Assembly (NCBI RefSeq): GCF_001650715.1
Contig: NZ_LWQT01000028.1
Coordinates: 62,001-126,000, forward strand
Direction of reading: 5' to 3'
Origin: Paramagnetospirillum marisnigri
Lineage (GTDB): Bacteria > Pseudomonadota > Alphaproteobacteria > Rhodospirillales > Magnetospirillaceae
Length of the DNA stretch: 64,000 nucleotides
This document shows positions 1 to 7,682 of the stretch, one piece after another. The position numbers and the translations under genes were made by a program. Numbering within the stretch: position 1 is the first letter of the stretch; each line of letters begins with the position of its first letter. Under the pieces are notes generated by a model. That model ran no database searches, was not told where the DNA came from, and saw only the letters and a program-made list of their open reading frames with translations.

Positions 1-208
1 GCTGAAGCAGTCGCAGCGCCTCGGCGATGACATCGGGGTGGCGGCTGGCGAACTGGATGTCGTAGCCCATGGGTTCGCCATCCTCGCCCATGTCGATGGC
101 GAAGTCGCGTTCGTCATGGGTGATGGTGTGGGCGACGCGACCTTCCCGCAGCGTGACGTACATGCTGTCGGTGGATGGGTCGTAAATCACCGGTGATGTG
201 CTCGTCAT
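1..208 (-). CDS. DUF2283-like small protein, 3' end cut by window edge
   Basis: The reading frame starts at an ATG and stays open to the window edge (69 codons seen). The N-terminal pattern, IYDPSTDSMYVTLREG followed by a central FAIDMGEDGEPMGYDI, is the layout of the DUF2283 family, small proteins of about 70-130 residues with no settled function. The start codon overlaps the stop of the upstream gene by four bases (ATGA), so the two are probably translated together. The family call comes from motif resemblance only. The C-terminus lies outside the window. Confidence 0.6.
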   Translation of the reverse strand, partial: MTSTSPVIYDPSTDSMYVTLREGRVAHTITHDERDFAIDMGEDGEPMGYDIQFASRHPDVIAEALRLLQ

Positions 209-474
209 GGCGAGAAATCCCGATCCAGCATGGCGTTGTGCACCGTTTGGCCATCGTCCAGGGTGACGACCCGCAGCCATTGGTTCAGGTCGTCGATCCA
301 ACCCCAGTGCCGTATCCGGCCGCTGGGTTCCCGCTCCTTGCGAAACGGCGCGTTGAGAGTCGAGACTACCATGATCGGATCGATCATGCGACGGTCCGGG
401 CGGGCCATGACAGAAAGCGCGAAGTAGCGGGTGCGCCAGAACGGGGGCGGGGGCAGGCGATCCGGCAGATTCAT
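205..474 (-). CDS. Small hypothetical protein (89 aa)
   Basis: I do not recognise a family. The protein begins MNLPDRLPPPPFWRTRYFAL and ends in a hydrophilic stretch containing a TLDDGQTVHNAMLDRDF motif. It has no signal peptide and no membrane segment. I chose the internal ATG because the longer frame upstream runs antiparallel-free through the end of the neighbouring lipoprotein gene and is proline/arginine-rich, as expected for out-of-frame translation. The gene is linked by an ATGA overlap to the DUF2283-like gene, which supports it as a real coding unit of a two-gene pair. Confidence 0.5.
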   Translation of the reverse strand: MNLPDRLPPPPFWRTRYFALSVMARPDRRMIDPIMVVSTLNAPFRKEREPSGRIRHWGWIDDLNQWLRVVTLDDGQTVHNAMLDRDFSP

Positions 475-517
475 CAGAACCCCCGTCGGGCACGAGGCGT
501 GGCGGTGATGGGGCCGC

Positions 518-1024
518 TCACGAGCCCGGCGGAGCGCAGGAGCAGCGATATAACTGCTCCAGTTCCGGTTTGGCGACTTCGGCGGTGACCTGTTCGATGA
601 AGGTGTTGCCGCCTCGGGATGAACTCTTGTCCGCGCTGAGCAAGGTGCCGATAAAGCCAAGAGCCGCCGAGGCGGCGACCCGACGCGCATTGGGTGCGGC
701 CGAGATATAGACCGTCTTGCCCGGTTCCGCCTTGAAGTTCATGACCGATGTTCCGGGGGTGGAGGGATTATCGAGGGCAAGGCGGTACTCGCCAGGGCGG
801 ATATCGCGCACCATGACCTCGCCGGGCGAGATGAAGCAGACGATGCCGCCATTCAGCGAGACGGAATTCTCCTCGCCGAAGCCAAGATTGATCCCGGTGC
901 GGTACAGAACCAGGCGGGACAGGTCGCCCCGGACTTCGGCCCTGGGCATCTGGAATTTTTCGCTGGAGCTGGCGCAGGCGCCGAGCATCACCACGACCCC
1001 CAGGCAAATCAGGCGATGAAGCAT
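518..1024 (-). CDS. DUF2846-type outer-membrane lipoprotein
   Basis: The N-terminus is a lipoprotein signal with a VVMLGAC lipobox, so the mature protein should start at a lipidated cysteine around residue 17. The body, with SRLVLYRTG, a VSLNGG turn, an IRPGEYRLALDN strand and PGKTVYI, matches the pattern of the DUF2846 family of small periplasmic beta-rich lipoproteins of unknown role. I chose the ATG at 1024 over an in-frame TTG five codons upstream because a GAGGG ribosome site lies at the right distance before it. The gene stands apart from its neighbours by about 100 bp on the 5' side and 43 bp on the 3' side. Confidence 0.7.
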   Translation of the reverse strand: MLHRLICLGVVVMLGACASSSEKFQMPRAEVRGDLSRLVLYRTGINLGFGEENSVSLNGGIVCFISPGEVMVRDIRPGEYRLALDNPSTPGTSVMNFKAEPGKTVYISAAPNARRVAASAALGFIGTLLSADKSSSRGGNTFIEQVTAEVAKPELEQLYRCSCAPPGS

Positions 1025-1128
1025 CCCAGTGACCCTCAAATCGGCAATTTTTAATAGATACGATCTAAATGCAATCGTATTTTGGCTGCTGATATTGCCG
1101 TGAGGAAAGCGAGGACGTCAAGGATGGG

Positions 1129-1722
1129 CTAGAACCGACGTCTTGCCCGCAGGGCGGCGGTGATGGTGCCCTCGTCCAGGTGGTCCAACTCGCCGCCCAC
1201 CGGCACGCCATGGGCCAGGCCGGTGACCGAGACGGCGCAATCGGCCAGGTGGTCGGCGATGTAATGGGCGGTGGTCTGGCCCTCTACCGTGGCCGGGGTG
1301 GCCAGGATCACCTCGGCCACGGCCGCGTCGCGGGCGCGCTCCACCAGTCGGGCGATGCCCAGGTCCTCGGGGCCCACCCCGTCCAGGGCGGAAAGCAGGC
1401 CGCCGAGGACGGCGTAGCGGCCCTTGAAGCTGCCGGTGCGTTCCATGGCCCACAGGGCGGCCACATCCTCGACCACGCAAAGCAGCGAGGCGTCGCGGCG
1501 GGGGTCGGCGCAGATGGCGCAAGGGGTAACGGTGTCGAAATTACCGCAGACCGGGCAGGTCTTGACCTTGTCGGCGGCCTCGGCCATGGCGGCGGCCAGG
1601 GGGATCAGCAGGCTTTCCCGCCGCTCCACCAAGCGCAGGGCGGCACGCCGCGCCGAGCGCGGTCCCAGTCCGGGCAACCGCGAAAGAAGTTGGATCAGGC
1701 GCTCGATCTCGGGTCCGACCAT
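1129..1722 (-). CDS. recR: Recombination mediator protein RecR
   Basis: RecR works with RecO and RecF in gap repair, helping load RecA onto SSB-coated single-stranded DNA. The 197 residues are the normal length. Visible parts in order are the N-terminal helix-hairpin-helix segment [19 protein letters not shown], a four-cysteine zinc motif (CPVC near residue 57, CAIC about a dozen residues later), and a Toprim domain starting LLCVVED. I chose the start giving [13 protein letters not shown], which is the family's usual N-terminus; an upstream in-frame ATG would add 21 unlikely residues. The gene lies downstream of dnaX and ybaB in the usual order, but a palindromic repeat separates it from ybaB. 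Confidence 0.96.
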   Translation of the reverse strand: MVGPEIERLIQLLSRLPGLGPRSARRAALRLVERRESLLIPLAAAMAEAADKVKTCPVCGNFDTVTPCAICADPRRDASLLCVVEDVAALWAMERTGSFKGRYAVLGGLLSALDGVGPEDLGIARLVERARDAAVAEVILATPATVEGQTTAHYIADHLADCAVSVTGLAHGVPVGGELDHLDEGTITAALRARRRF

Positions 1723-1796
1723 TTCGTTACCGTAAGGGTCCTTGCGGGTAAGAACCTGGGAATTGCTGGAGCAGACTGGACGCATTCCCTCATGTC

Positions 1797-1857
1797 GTCA
1801 TTGCCGGGCTTGACCCGGCAATCCCTGGACCCCCGGGTCAGGCCCGGGGGTGACGGT
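1797..1857. repeat. Dispersed palindromic repeat (REP-like) between recR and ybaB
   Basis: Two adjacent imperfect hairpins are visible: TTGCCGGG-cttga-CCCGGCAA at 1801-1821, then a CCCCGGG...CCCGGGGG palindrome up to about 1851. The consensus 'gtcattgccgggcttgacccggcaatcc' style of element is common in intergenic regions of many alphaproteobacterial genomes. It is non-coding and could act as a weak terminator or mRNA 3'-end stabiliser for the ybaB message. Confidence 0.6.
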
Positions 1858-1890
1858 GATGAGGCGGACCCAGAACGACTGAATTTCCCC

Positions 1891-2214
1891 TCAGAACGGC
1901 AGCTTGAAGCCCTCGGGCAGCGACAGGCCGCCGGTCAGCTTGGCCATTTCCTCGGCCATCAGGCTTTCGGCCTTGGTCTTGGCGTCGTTGAAGGCGGCCA
2001 GCAGCAGGTCCTCCAAGACCTCGACATCGTTGGGGTCCACCAGCGACTTGTCGATCTTGACCTTCTTCATCTCGAACTTGCCGTTCAAGGTGACCTGCAG
2101 CATGCCGGCCCCGGCCGAACCGGTGACCTCGATCTCCTGCATCTTGGCCTGCATCTCGGCCATCTTGGCCTGCATCTGCGACGCCTGCTTCATCAGGTTG
2201 CCAAGGTTCTTCAT
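1891..2214 (-). CDS. ybaB: YbaB/EbfC family nucleoid-associated protein
   Basis: YbaB is a small dimeric DNA-binding protein that acts as a nucleoid-associated factor. The 107 residues are normal for the family. The N-terminal coiled-coil helix is rich in Met, Gln and Lys (MKQASQMQAKMAEMQAKMQE), followed by the beta-sheet segment GAGMLQVTLNGKFEMKKVKI and a C-terminal helix with the acidic LLLAAFNDAKTKAE stretch. The start codon overlaps the dnaX stop (ATGA), so translation is coupled to dnaX, as is usual for this gene pair. Confidence 0.95.
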   Translation of the reverse strand: MKNLGNLMKQASQMQAKMAEMQAKMQEIEVTGSAGAGMLQVTLNGKFEMKKVKIDKSLVDPNDVEVLEDLLLAAFNDAKTKAESLMAEEMAKLTGGLSLPEGFKLPF

Positions 2215-3995
2215 AGGTCTTCCTCTCCTGGGAACATCTCGGGGTCCATCATGGACTCGGGCTCGTCGGGCATGGCCTCGACTGGAATCTCGGGCTCCAA
2301 CTGGCGCACCGCCTCGATGGCGGCGCCGGGGAAGGCGTCCAGCACCGCCTTGACCAGGGGGTGCTCGGCGGCGTCCTGGCGGCGGCGCAGTTCCGCGCCG
2401 GCCTCCTGCTCGGCCAGGGTGGGCTCGGACGGGTCGGAGGTGTTGAGCGATACCGTCCAGCGCCGCCCGGTCCATTCCGACAGCATCCGCGCCACCTTGG
2501 GGGCAAGGTCGGCGGCGGCGGTGGAATGCTGGCGCCATTCGATGCGCCCGGCCTCGAACGACACCGGATTGACCTGGGTGCGCAACTGCACCGCGATGAT
2601 GCCTTCCCGCTTCTCGGCGAACAGGGCGGCGACCTCGGCCAGGCTGGCGGGCATGGCGGGAAGCTGGACCGGCGCCGCCTGCGGCGCGGGCTGCATCTTG
2701 AAGGCGGTGGCGCCGCCGGAGCCGTTGCCGCCCACATGCTGGCCGGAAACCGCATCGGCACCGCCGCCACCGACGAAACCGCCTCCGCCACCACCACCGG
2801 GGCCGCGCGGCGGCTGCGGCGATGGCGGATTGGCGCGCAGCTGTTCCACCAGTTCGGCCGGGGTGGGCAGTTCGGCGGCATAGGCGAGGCGGACCACCGC
2901 CATCTCGGCCGCCTGCAACGGGTTGTGGGCATTGCGGGTCTCGGCCAGACCCTTCAGCAGCATCTGCCACGCCCGGGTCAGGGCGGCCAGCGACAGGCCG
3001 TCGGCCATCTGGCGGCCCCTGACCCGCTCGGTCTCCGAGGCGGTGGCGGCCTCGGCGGCGTCGGGGGTGACCTTCAGGCGGGTCAGCCAGTGCACCAGTT
3101 CCAGCATGTCCTGCAGCACCACCGCCGGGTCGGCGCCCGCCGCGTATTGGTCGGCCATCTGGTCCAGGGCCGGGGCGATCTCGCCCTTCATCACCGCGTC
3201 CAGCAGGTCGAACACCCGGGCGCGGTCGGCCAGGCCCAGCATGTCGCGCACCTGGGCCTCGGTGACCAGCCCGGCGCCATGGCTGATGGCCTGGTCCAGC
3301 AGGCTCAGCCCGTCACGCACCGAGCCATCGGCGGCCCGCGCTACCAGCTTCAGCGCCGCTTCCTCGATCTCGGCGCCTTCCTTGACGGCGATGGCGGCGA
3401 AGTGCTTGGCCAGCACGTCCATCTCCACCCGGCGCAGGTCGAAGCGCTGGCAGCGCGACAGCACGGTGACGGGAATCTTGCGGATCTCGGTGGTGGCGAA
3501 GACGAATTTCACATGCTCGGGCGGTTCCTCCAGGGTCTTCAGCAGGGCGTTGAACGCCGCCGTCGACAGCATGTGGACTTCGTCGATGATGTAGATCTTG
3601 AAGCGGGCCGAGGTCGGGCGATAGCGCACGCCCTCGATGATCTCGCGGATGTCGTTGACGCCGGTACGGCTGGCGGCGTCCATCTCCAGGATGTCGACAT
3701 GGCGGTCCTCGGCGATGGCGCGGCAATGCTCGCAGACGCCGCAGGGCTCGATGGTGGGGCCGCCCTTGCCGTCGATGCCGACGCAGTTGAGGGCGCGGGC
3801 GATGATGCGGGCCGTGGTGGTCTTGCCGACGCCGCGCACGCCGGTCAGCACGAAGGCATGGGCCAAGCGCCCGGACTGGATGGCGTTGGACAGGGTGCGG
3901 ACCAGCGCTTCCTGGCCGATCAGGCCGGCGAAGTCGGTGGGCCGGTATTTTCGCGCCAGGACGCGATAGGGAGTGGGGGCGGGGCCGTCGCTCAT
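2211..3995 (-). CDS. dnaX: DNA polymerase III subunits gamma/tau
   Basis: DnaX is the clamp-loader ATPase of the replicative DNA polymerase. The N-terminal AAA+ domain has Walker A GVRGVGKTTTARI, the four-cysteine zinc module (CGVCEHCRAI and upstream Cys), Walker B YIIDEVHML and sensor-1 FVFATTEIRK. A glycine-rich linker (near residues 395-430) leads to a C-terminal tau-type domain with a basic/acidic tail. At about 594 residues it is full-length tau. I see no A-rich slippery heptamer for making gamma by frameshift. The ATG at 3995 is preferred over an in-frame TTG three codons upstream. ybaB follows with a four-base overlap. Confidence 0.96.
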   Translation of the reverse strand: MSDGPAPTPYRVLARKYRPTDFAGLIGQEALVRTLSNAIQSGRLAHAFVLTGVRGVGKTTTARIIARALNCVGIDGKGGPTIEPCGVCEHCRAIAEDRHVDILEMDAASRTGVNDIREIIEGVRYRPTSARFKIYIIDEVHMLSTAAFNALLKTLEEPPEHVKFVFATTEIRKIPVTVLSRCQRFDLRRVEMDVLAKHFAAIAVKEGAEIEEAALKLVARAADGSVRDGLSLLDQAISHGAGLVTEAQVRDMLGLADRARVFDLLDAVMKGEIAPALDQMADQYAAGADPAVVLQDMLELVHWLTRLKVTPDAAEAATASETERVRGRQMADGLSLAALTRAWQMLLKGLAETRNAHNPLQAAEMAVVRLAYAAELPTPAELVEQLRANPPSPQPPRGPGGGGGGGFVGGGGADAVSGQHVGGNGSGGATAFKMQPAPQAAPVQLPAMPASLAEVAALFAEKREGIIAVQLRTQVNPVSFEAGRIEWRQHSTAAADLAPKVARMLSEWTGRRWTVSLNTSDPSEPTLAEQEAGAELRRRQDAAEHPLVKAVLDAFPGAAIEAVRQLEPEIPVEAMPDEPESMMDPEMFPGEEDL

Positions 3996-4028
3996 GGCGC
4001 CCAAGATATATCGCGGCGTCGGCGAAGG

Positions 4029-4472
4029 CTACCGTCCATGGATCAGCCTGACCCTCTCCTTGAACTTCTGTACCACCCGGCGTTCCACCTCGGGCATGGA
4101 GATCCCCGCCAGGGCCGCCAGCAGGCCGGATTTCAGCTCCATGCGGTAATCGGCCTCGACCCGGCAGCCGCCCGTCTCCAATCCAAGGAAGCGCCAGGTC
4201 AGCCGGAACTGCCGGAACGGCCCGTCGCGCGACGTGATCTCCAGCCGGTGCGGCGGGTCAAGCAACGCCGTCGAGCGGAAGCGGGCCTGGATCGGTCCGG
4301 CGCCGAACAGGTTGTCCACCTCCCAGCGGTCGCCGTCGCGCAGGCGGATGCGGGTCAGGCGGCACCAGGGCAGGAAGCGGGGATAGGATTCGATGTCGGC
4401 GGCCACGGCGAACAGGGCGGGGGCGTCGTGGTGGGGGAACTCCACCACCCAGCCTCCGGCCAGCACCGCCAT
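4029..4472 (-). CDS. Coq10/RatA-type START-domain (SRPBCC) protein
   Basis: The 147-residue protein has the polyketide-cyclase/START pattern of the Coq10/RatA family: a DIESYPRFLPWC motif near the N-terminus, central RWEVDNLFGAGPIQARF, and a C-terminal FKERVRLIHG helix. Mitochondrial Coq10 binds ubiquinone and supports respiration; the alphaproteobacterial orthologue is expected to do the same. RatA in E. coli was reported as a toxin, so the name does not fix the role. It is downstream of a cyclic-nucleotide-binding gene by 10 bp and may be co-transcribed with it. Confidence 0.88.
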   Translation of the reverse strand: MAVLAGGWVVEFPHHDAPALFAVAADIESYPRFLPWCRLTRIRLRDGDRWEVDNLFGAGPIQARFRSTALLDPPHRLEITSRDGPFRQFRLTWRFLGLETGGCRVEADYRMELKSGLLAALAGISMPEVERRVVQKFKERVRLIHGR

Positions 4473-4482
4473 GGATATTGTC

Positions 4483-4821
4483 CTAACGGGTCAGATTGCG
4501 GATGTTGCGGACGAAGATGTTGAGCAGGCCGCGGATGAAGGGATCGGCCTTGGACAGCTTGTCGCGGAAGGTATCGCGCGAGATGATGATGCAGGACACG
4601 TCGGACAGCGCCTTGGCGCTGGCCATGCGTGGCTGGTCGTCCACCAGCGCCATCTCGCCGAACAGCTCGCCCTTGCCGATGGTGGCGATCGTCATGCCGT
4701 GCTTGATGATCTCCACCTGACCATCCTGGATCAGATAGGCGCGGTCGCCCGAGTCGCCTTCATTGAAGATCTTCGCCCCGGCGTAAAAGACCTTGCGTTC
4801 GAGAATTCTGTCGTTACGCAT
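4483..4821 (-). CDS. Single-domain cyclic nucleotide-binding protein
   Basis: The whole 112-residue protein is one cNMP-binding (CAP_ED) fold. Visible signatures are IFNEGDSGDRAYLIQDGQVEI, the phosphate-binding cassette GELFGEMALVDDQPRMASA, and the C-terminal helix. The canonical Arg of the cassette is present (QPRMASA). There is no DNA-binding helix-turn-helix, so it is not a CRP-type regulator by itself and more likely acts as a sensor partner. It sits 10 bp upstream of the START-domain gene on the same strand. Confidence 0.85.
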   Translation of the reverse strand: MRNDRILERKVFYAGAKIFNEGDSGDRAYLIQDGQVEIIKHGMTIATIGKGELFGEMALVDDQPRMASAKALSDVSCIIISRDTFRDKLSKADPFIRGLLNIFVRNIRNLTR

Positions 4822-4985
4822 GCCGCCACCCCAGCTTCGCCTGTTTCGACTTTATTCGTATTCGGCCCCAGAGTCACCCCCCAAGGAGAAAGGAGACCAT
4901 CGACAGGCGTGGCGCCGTCGTCTTAGACTTGCCCCATGACTGCATATTGTCTCCTCTTGGCGATCTTCAACCTGGGAGTCCCGGC

Positions 4986-5468
4986 ATGAATGCCGATGAC
5001 CGCGCCCATTCCCTGGCTCGCCTGCGGGCGCTGATGGCCATGACCACGGTCAACGGCTGCACCGAGGAGGAGGAGTTGTCGGCCGCCCGCAAGGTGGGCA
5101 AGCTGATCGAGCAGTTGGACGGCCAGGTGGGGCAAAGCGGCTCGACCGATCCGTCCTGGGCGGCGCGCGAACGCGACAATCCCCAGTATCAGGCGCTGCT
5201 GGAGAAGAATACCCTGGAAGGGCTGCTGAAGGCGGCGCTGCAGGAACTGGCGCTGGGCCATATCAATACCTTGTCGCCGATCCGGCGCAATACGCGGGGC
5301 CAGGCGGTGGAGCATGTCTCCACTCCCGATTTGCTGCGGCCCTATTTCACCATGATGCTGGGCAGTGCCGGCGCGTCCCGGCTGGCGCGGGGCATCGTCG
5401 ATACCGTGATCGAGGAATTGATCTTCGACGGCCTGCTGCCCGACATGCTGGCCATTCCCCGGGAATGA
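4986..5468 (+). CDS. DUF2786-like protein (160 aa)
   Basis: The N-terminal segment ARLRALMAMTTVNGCTEEEE followed by an Ala/Lys-rich helix (AARKVGKLIEQL) resembles the DUF2786 domain. The rest is helical and not recognised, with SPIRRNTRGQAVEHV in the middle and a hydrophobic C-terminal helix (VIEELIFDGLLPDML). I chose the ATG at 4986 because CTGGGAG precedes it at the right distance; a longer frame begins 19 codons upstream. A strong terminator follows at once. The function is unknown. Confidence 0.55.
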   Translation: MNADDRAHSLARLRALMAMTTVNGCTEEEELSAARKVGKLIEQLDGQVGQSGSTDPSWAARERDNPQYQALLEKNTLEGLLKAALQELALGHINTLSPIRRNTRGQAVEHVSTPDLLRPYFTMMLGSAGASRLARGIVDTVIEELIFDGLLPDMLAIPRE

Positions 5469-5488
5469 AAAAAGCCATGGGGGAATGA

Positions 5489-5521
5489 AAAAAGCCCCGG
5501 ACCGATGGTCCGGGGCTTTTT
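5489..5521. terminator. Bidirectional intrinsic terminator
   Basis: A perfect 15-bp stem, AAAAAGCCCCGGACC, with a three-base loop (GAT) and GGTCCGGGGCTTTTT lies between two convergent genes. It has A-runs on the left and T-runs on the right, so it can end transcription of the plus-strand DUF2786-like gene and of the minus-strand lipoprotein gene. Confidence 0.93.
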
Positions 5522-5538
5522 CCTGAACGAAGACCCGA

Positions 5539-6639
5539 TCAGCGGACGAAGACCTGCACTTCGCCGGTCTGGGCCGACGGGCTGGTGGTCGAGGTGCTGC
5601 GCACCCGGCTGGCGGGCAGGTTCATGTTGGTCAGCGAGCGCAGGACCGAATCGGCGTTACGCTTGGCATTGGTGGCGGCCAGGGCTTGGGCGCCCGGCGT
5701 GGCTCCGGCCGGAGCCACCGCCACCACGTCGAAGGTGGCATTGGGGCGACGGTCCAGCGCGCTCTTGATGGCGGTATAGAGCGCGGGCTCGTAATTCACA
5801 TTGGGGCGGTCGAAACGGATGGTGACCAGCGGCATCTCGCCCGAGGCGATGGCGCGACCGGCCGGAGCCGCGTCATAGCCGCCGCCCAGGCGGTTGGAAA
5901 GGCCACCGCCGAAGATGGCGCCGTTCTTGATGCCCAGCGCCAGGGTGTTGAGGTTCTGCTTTTCCGAGGCCACGTATTGCTGCTGGCGGATGGAATCGCT
6001 GGTCAGCTCGGACAGCAGGCGCTCGACCATCACCACGGTGCGGTTGGTCTCGTCTTCCAGGATGCGGAGCTGACGGTGATCCTCGTCCACCGCGCCCGAC
6101 AGCGAGCGGGCGGCGCGCACGGAATCCAGCAGATAGCCGGCCAAGGTCGAGGAGGAGGTGACCTCGTTGGTCAGGCGGTTCATCTTCAGCACGTCGTCGG
6201 TGATGCGGTCCAGCTCGCTCTGGGCGGCGTTCCACTGCTGCTGCAGGATCGGATTGCCCGGAGTGGTGCCGACCTGCAGGCGGGCATTGATGGCGGCAAC
6301 GGTGCCGTGATAGCGCTGGGAATCCTGAACCGTCTCGTTGCGGATCTGCTGCAGCGACTGGTTCTGGCGGGCCAGGGTGGCCTGCAGCGCCTGCAGGTCG
6401 CCGCGCAGGGCCGCGACCTTGGCGCCGACGAAGGTGCCGGTGGGTGATCCGGGGCTGACGGTCACCGGCTCATAGCCAGACGACCCCATCATGGGCGGGC
6501 CGCTGGTACCATAGGCATCGGCGGCTTGCGTGGGGGCGCCGGTTCCGGTGTCGGGGAACAGCGCGTCCTCGGCGAACGAGCATCCGCCCGCCAGAAGGGC
6601 CGCGCACAGGGCGGCGGCATGGGTCTTTTTCAGGGCCAT
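5539..6639 (-). CDS. Lipoprotein with coiled coil and OmpA-like C-terminal domain
   Basis: The protein starts with a lipoprotein signal (AALLAGGC lipobox, Cys near residue 20). The middle (about residues 80-200) is helical and Gln-rich, with LQALQATLARQNQSLQQI suggesting a coiled coil. The C-terminal 120 residues follow the OmpA/MotB peptidoglycan-binding layout: a strand with VTIRFDRPNVNYEP, a helix, then NAKRNADSVLRSLTNMNLP. The usual motif residues are not all clear, so peptidoglycan binding is inferred. I chose ATG 6639, which begins the signal peptide; a longer frame adds 20 residues before it. It probably anchors the outer membrane or serves a secretion complex. Confidence 0.6.
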   Translation of the reverse strand: MALKKTHAAALCAALLAGGCSFAEDALFPDTGTGAPTQAADAYGTSGPPMMGSSGYEPVTVSPGSPTGTFVGAKVAALRGDLQALQATLARQNQSLQQIRNETVQDSQRYHGTVAAINARLQVGTTPGNPILQQQWNAAQSELDRITDDVLKMNRLTNEVTSSSTLAGYLLDSVRAARSLSGAVDEDHRQLRILEDETNRTVVMVERLLSELTSDSIRQQQYVASEKQNLNTLALGIKNGAIFGGGLSNRLGGGYDAAPAGRAIASGEMPLVTIRFDRPNVNYEPALYTAIKSALDRRPNATFDVVAVAPAGATPGAQALAATNAKRNADSVLRSLTNMNLPASRVRSTSTTSPSAQTGEVQVFVR

Positions 6640-6852
6640 TGGGATTGCTGATCCTTGTGCTTCGCCAATTCCGACAAGTACCGACGGGCGCCAGGCCATT
6701 CCTTAGAATGAATAGTGACTGTCCCCCGCAAACTTTGGGCCGGATTTTACGCAAATGAACAGCGGGCCACAAGTCCGCATTTCGATGGATGGTATCTAAA
6801 CCTCAAATGAGTCCATAAGCTTTGGGGGTGAGCAAAATCGTGATTTTCGCTC

Positions 6853-6881
6853 TTGCAGGGGCAGTGACGTTTGTGTAAGGT
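6853..6881 (+). promoter_or_regulatory. Possible sigma-70-type promoter of the tRNA gene
   Basis: TTGCAG (6853-6858) and TAAGGT (6876-6881) are separated by 17 bp and sit about 42 bp before the tRNA. Both hexamers differ from consensus, so this is a weak call supported mainly by spacing and position. The rest of the 6640-6923 gap holds nothing else that I can name. Confidence 0.35.
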
Positions 6882-6923
6882 CCGCGTCCTCGCTTGGGCG
6901 GCAACGCTCGGGTGACGGAGAAA

Positions 6924-7000
6924 GCGCCCGTAGCTCAATTGGATAGAGCACCAGACTACGAATCTGGGGGTTGGAAGTTCGAGTCTTTCCGGGCGCGCCA
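6924..7000 (+). tRNA. tRNA-Arg (anticodon ACG)
   Basis: The 77-base cloverleaf is complete. The acceptor stem is GCGCCCG (6924-6930) paired with CGGGCGC (6990-6996). The D-arm has GCTC/GAGC. The anticodon stem CCAGA/TCTGG encloses the loop CTACGAA with anticodon ACG at 6958-6960. The T-loop is TTCGAGT, the discriminator base is G, and CCA is encoded at 6998-7000. It reads CGU (and other CGN codons after A34 is deaminated to inosine). Confidence 0.97.
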
Positions 7001-7027
7001 TTTCCCTAAAGGTCTATCAGGCCCATG

Positions 7028-7056
7028 AAACCCCGCACCCCTGGTGGCGGGGTTTT
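7028..7056 (+). terminator. Intrinsic terminator after tRNA-Arg
   Basis: AAACCCCGCACC, a three-base loop and GGTG-g-CGGGGTTTT form a GC-rich hairpin with one bulged G, ending in four Ts. It lies 27 bases after the tRNA CCA end and also faces the 3' end of exoD on the other strand. Confidence 0.75.
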
Positions 7057-7094
7057 GGCTTTTGGTGCCATCGGAGCGTCCCCGCCCGCCAGGA

Positions 7095-7682
7095 TCAACT
7101 GCCCAGGGAGATGGCGACCCAGGCGAGCCCGCCGATCACGCCGAACGACGCCAGTGACAGGGCGTGCCCGGCCAGCACGCCCAAACCGTCCCGCCACAGC
7201 AATCCCGCCGCGAGAACGACGATGGCGGCGGCGGGAGGCAGATTGCCGAAGGGCAGCGGCAGGGCCAGCAGCAGGCCCTGGAGGCCGATTCCCACCAGGG
7301 CGATGGCGCCGCCGATCCCCACCACCAGATGGGGCAGGCGGGGGCGGGCGCGACGCTCCACCCGACGCAGCAGCGGCACCAGGCGGCGCAAGGCCGCTTC
7401 CAGGATCGGGCGCGGCAGGGCGCGGTTGGACAGGCTGGCGGGAAGGCTGGCCTGCCCGCCGCCCAGGGAGGACAGGGCCAGCCAGGTGATACCCAGTCCG
7501 GCCACCAGGCCCAGCGGCAGCCCCGGTGACGGCACCAGCGCCAGGGCGGCCATCAGCAGCATCACCAGCAGGGTCGAGCGCTCGGCCAGGAACTGTCCCG
7601 CCTCGGCCAGGGTCGGGCCGGAAGGCCCTCCCAGGCGACGGAGGCGGGACAGGCTGAGCGCCAGGGAACGCGGAGGGATCAT
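7095..7682 (-). CDS. exoD: ExoD family membrane protein
   Basis: The 195-residue protein has several hydrophobic segments (TLLVMLLMAALALVPSPGLP, LVVGIGGAIALVGIGLQGLL, AAAIVVLAAGLLW) and the ExoD layout with a PLPFGNLPPA motif. ExoD was first described in rhizobial exopolysaccharide synthesis; its biochemical role is not settled. I chose ATG 7682 because it overlaps the terC stop by four bases (ATGA). terC and this gene therefore form a translationally coupled pair. Confidence 0.85.
   Translation of the reverse strand: MIPPRSLALSLSRLRRLGGPSGPTLAEAGQFLAERSTLLVMLLMAALALVPSPGLPLGLVAGLGITWLALSSLGGGQASLPASLSNRALPRPILEAALRRLVPLLRRVERRARPRLPHLVVGIGGAIALVGIGLQGLLLALPLPFGNLPPAAAIVVLAAGLLWRDGLGVLAGHALSLASFGVIGGLAWVAISLGS

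Noticed and set aside
1180-2883. A 567-codon plus-strand frame over recR, ybaB and dnaX
   Set aside because: It lies antisense to three well-supported genes and ends in a low-complexity Pro-rich run derived from the DnaX Gly linker.
6747-7001. A minus-strand frame starting MARPERLELPTPRFVVW over the tRNA
   Set aside because: It is the reverse of tRNA-Arg; this MARPERLELPTPRF peptide is a well-known spurious product of tRNA genes.
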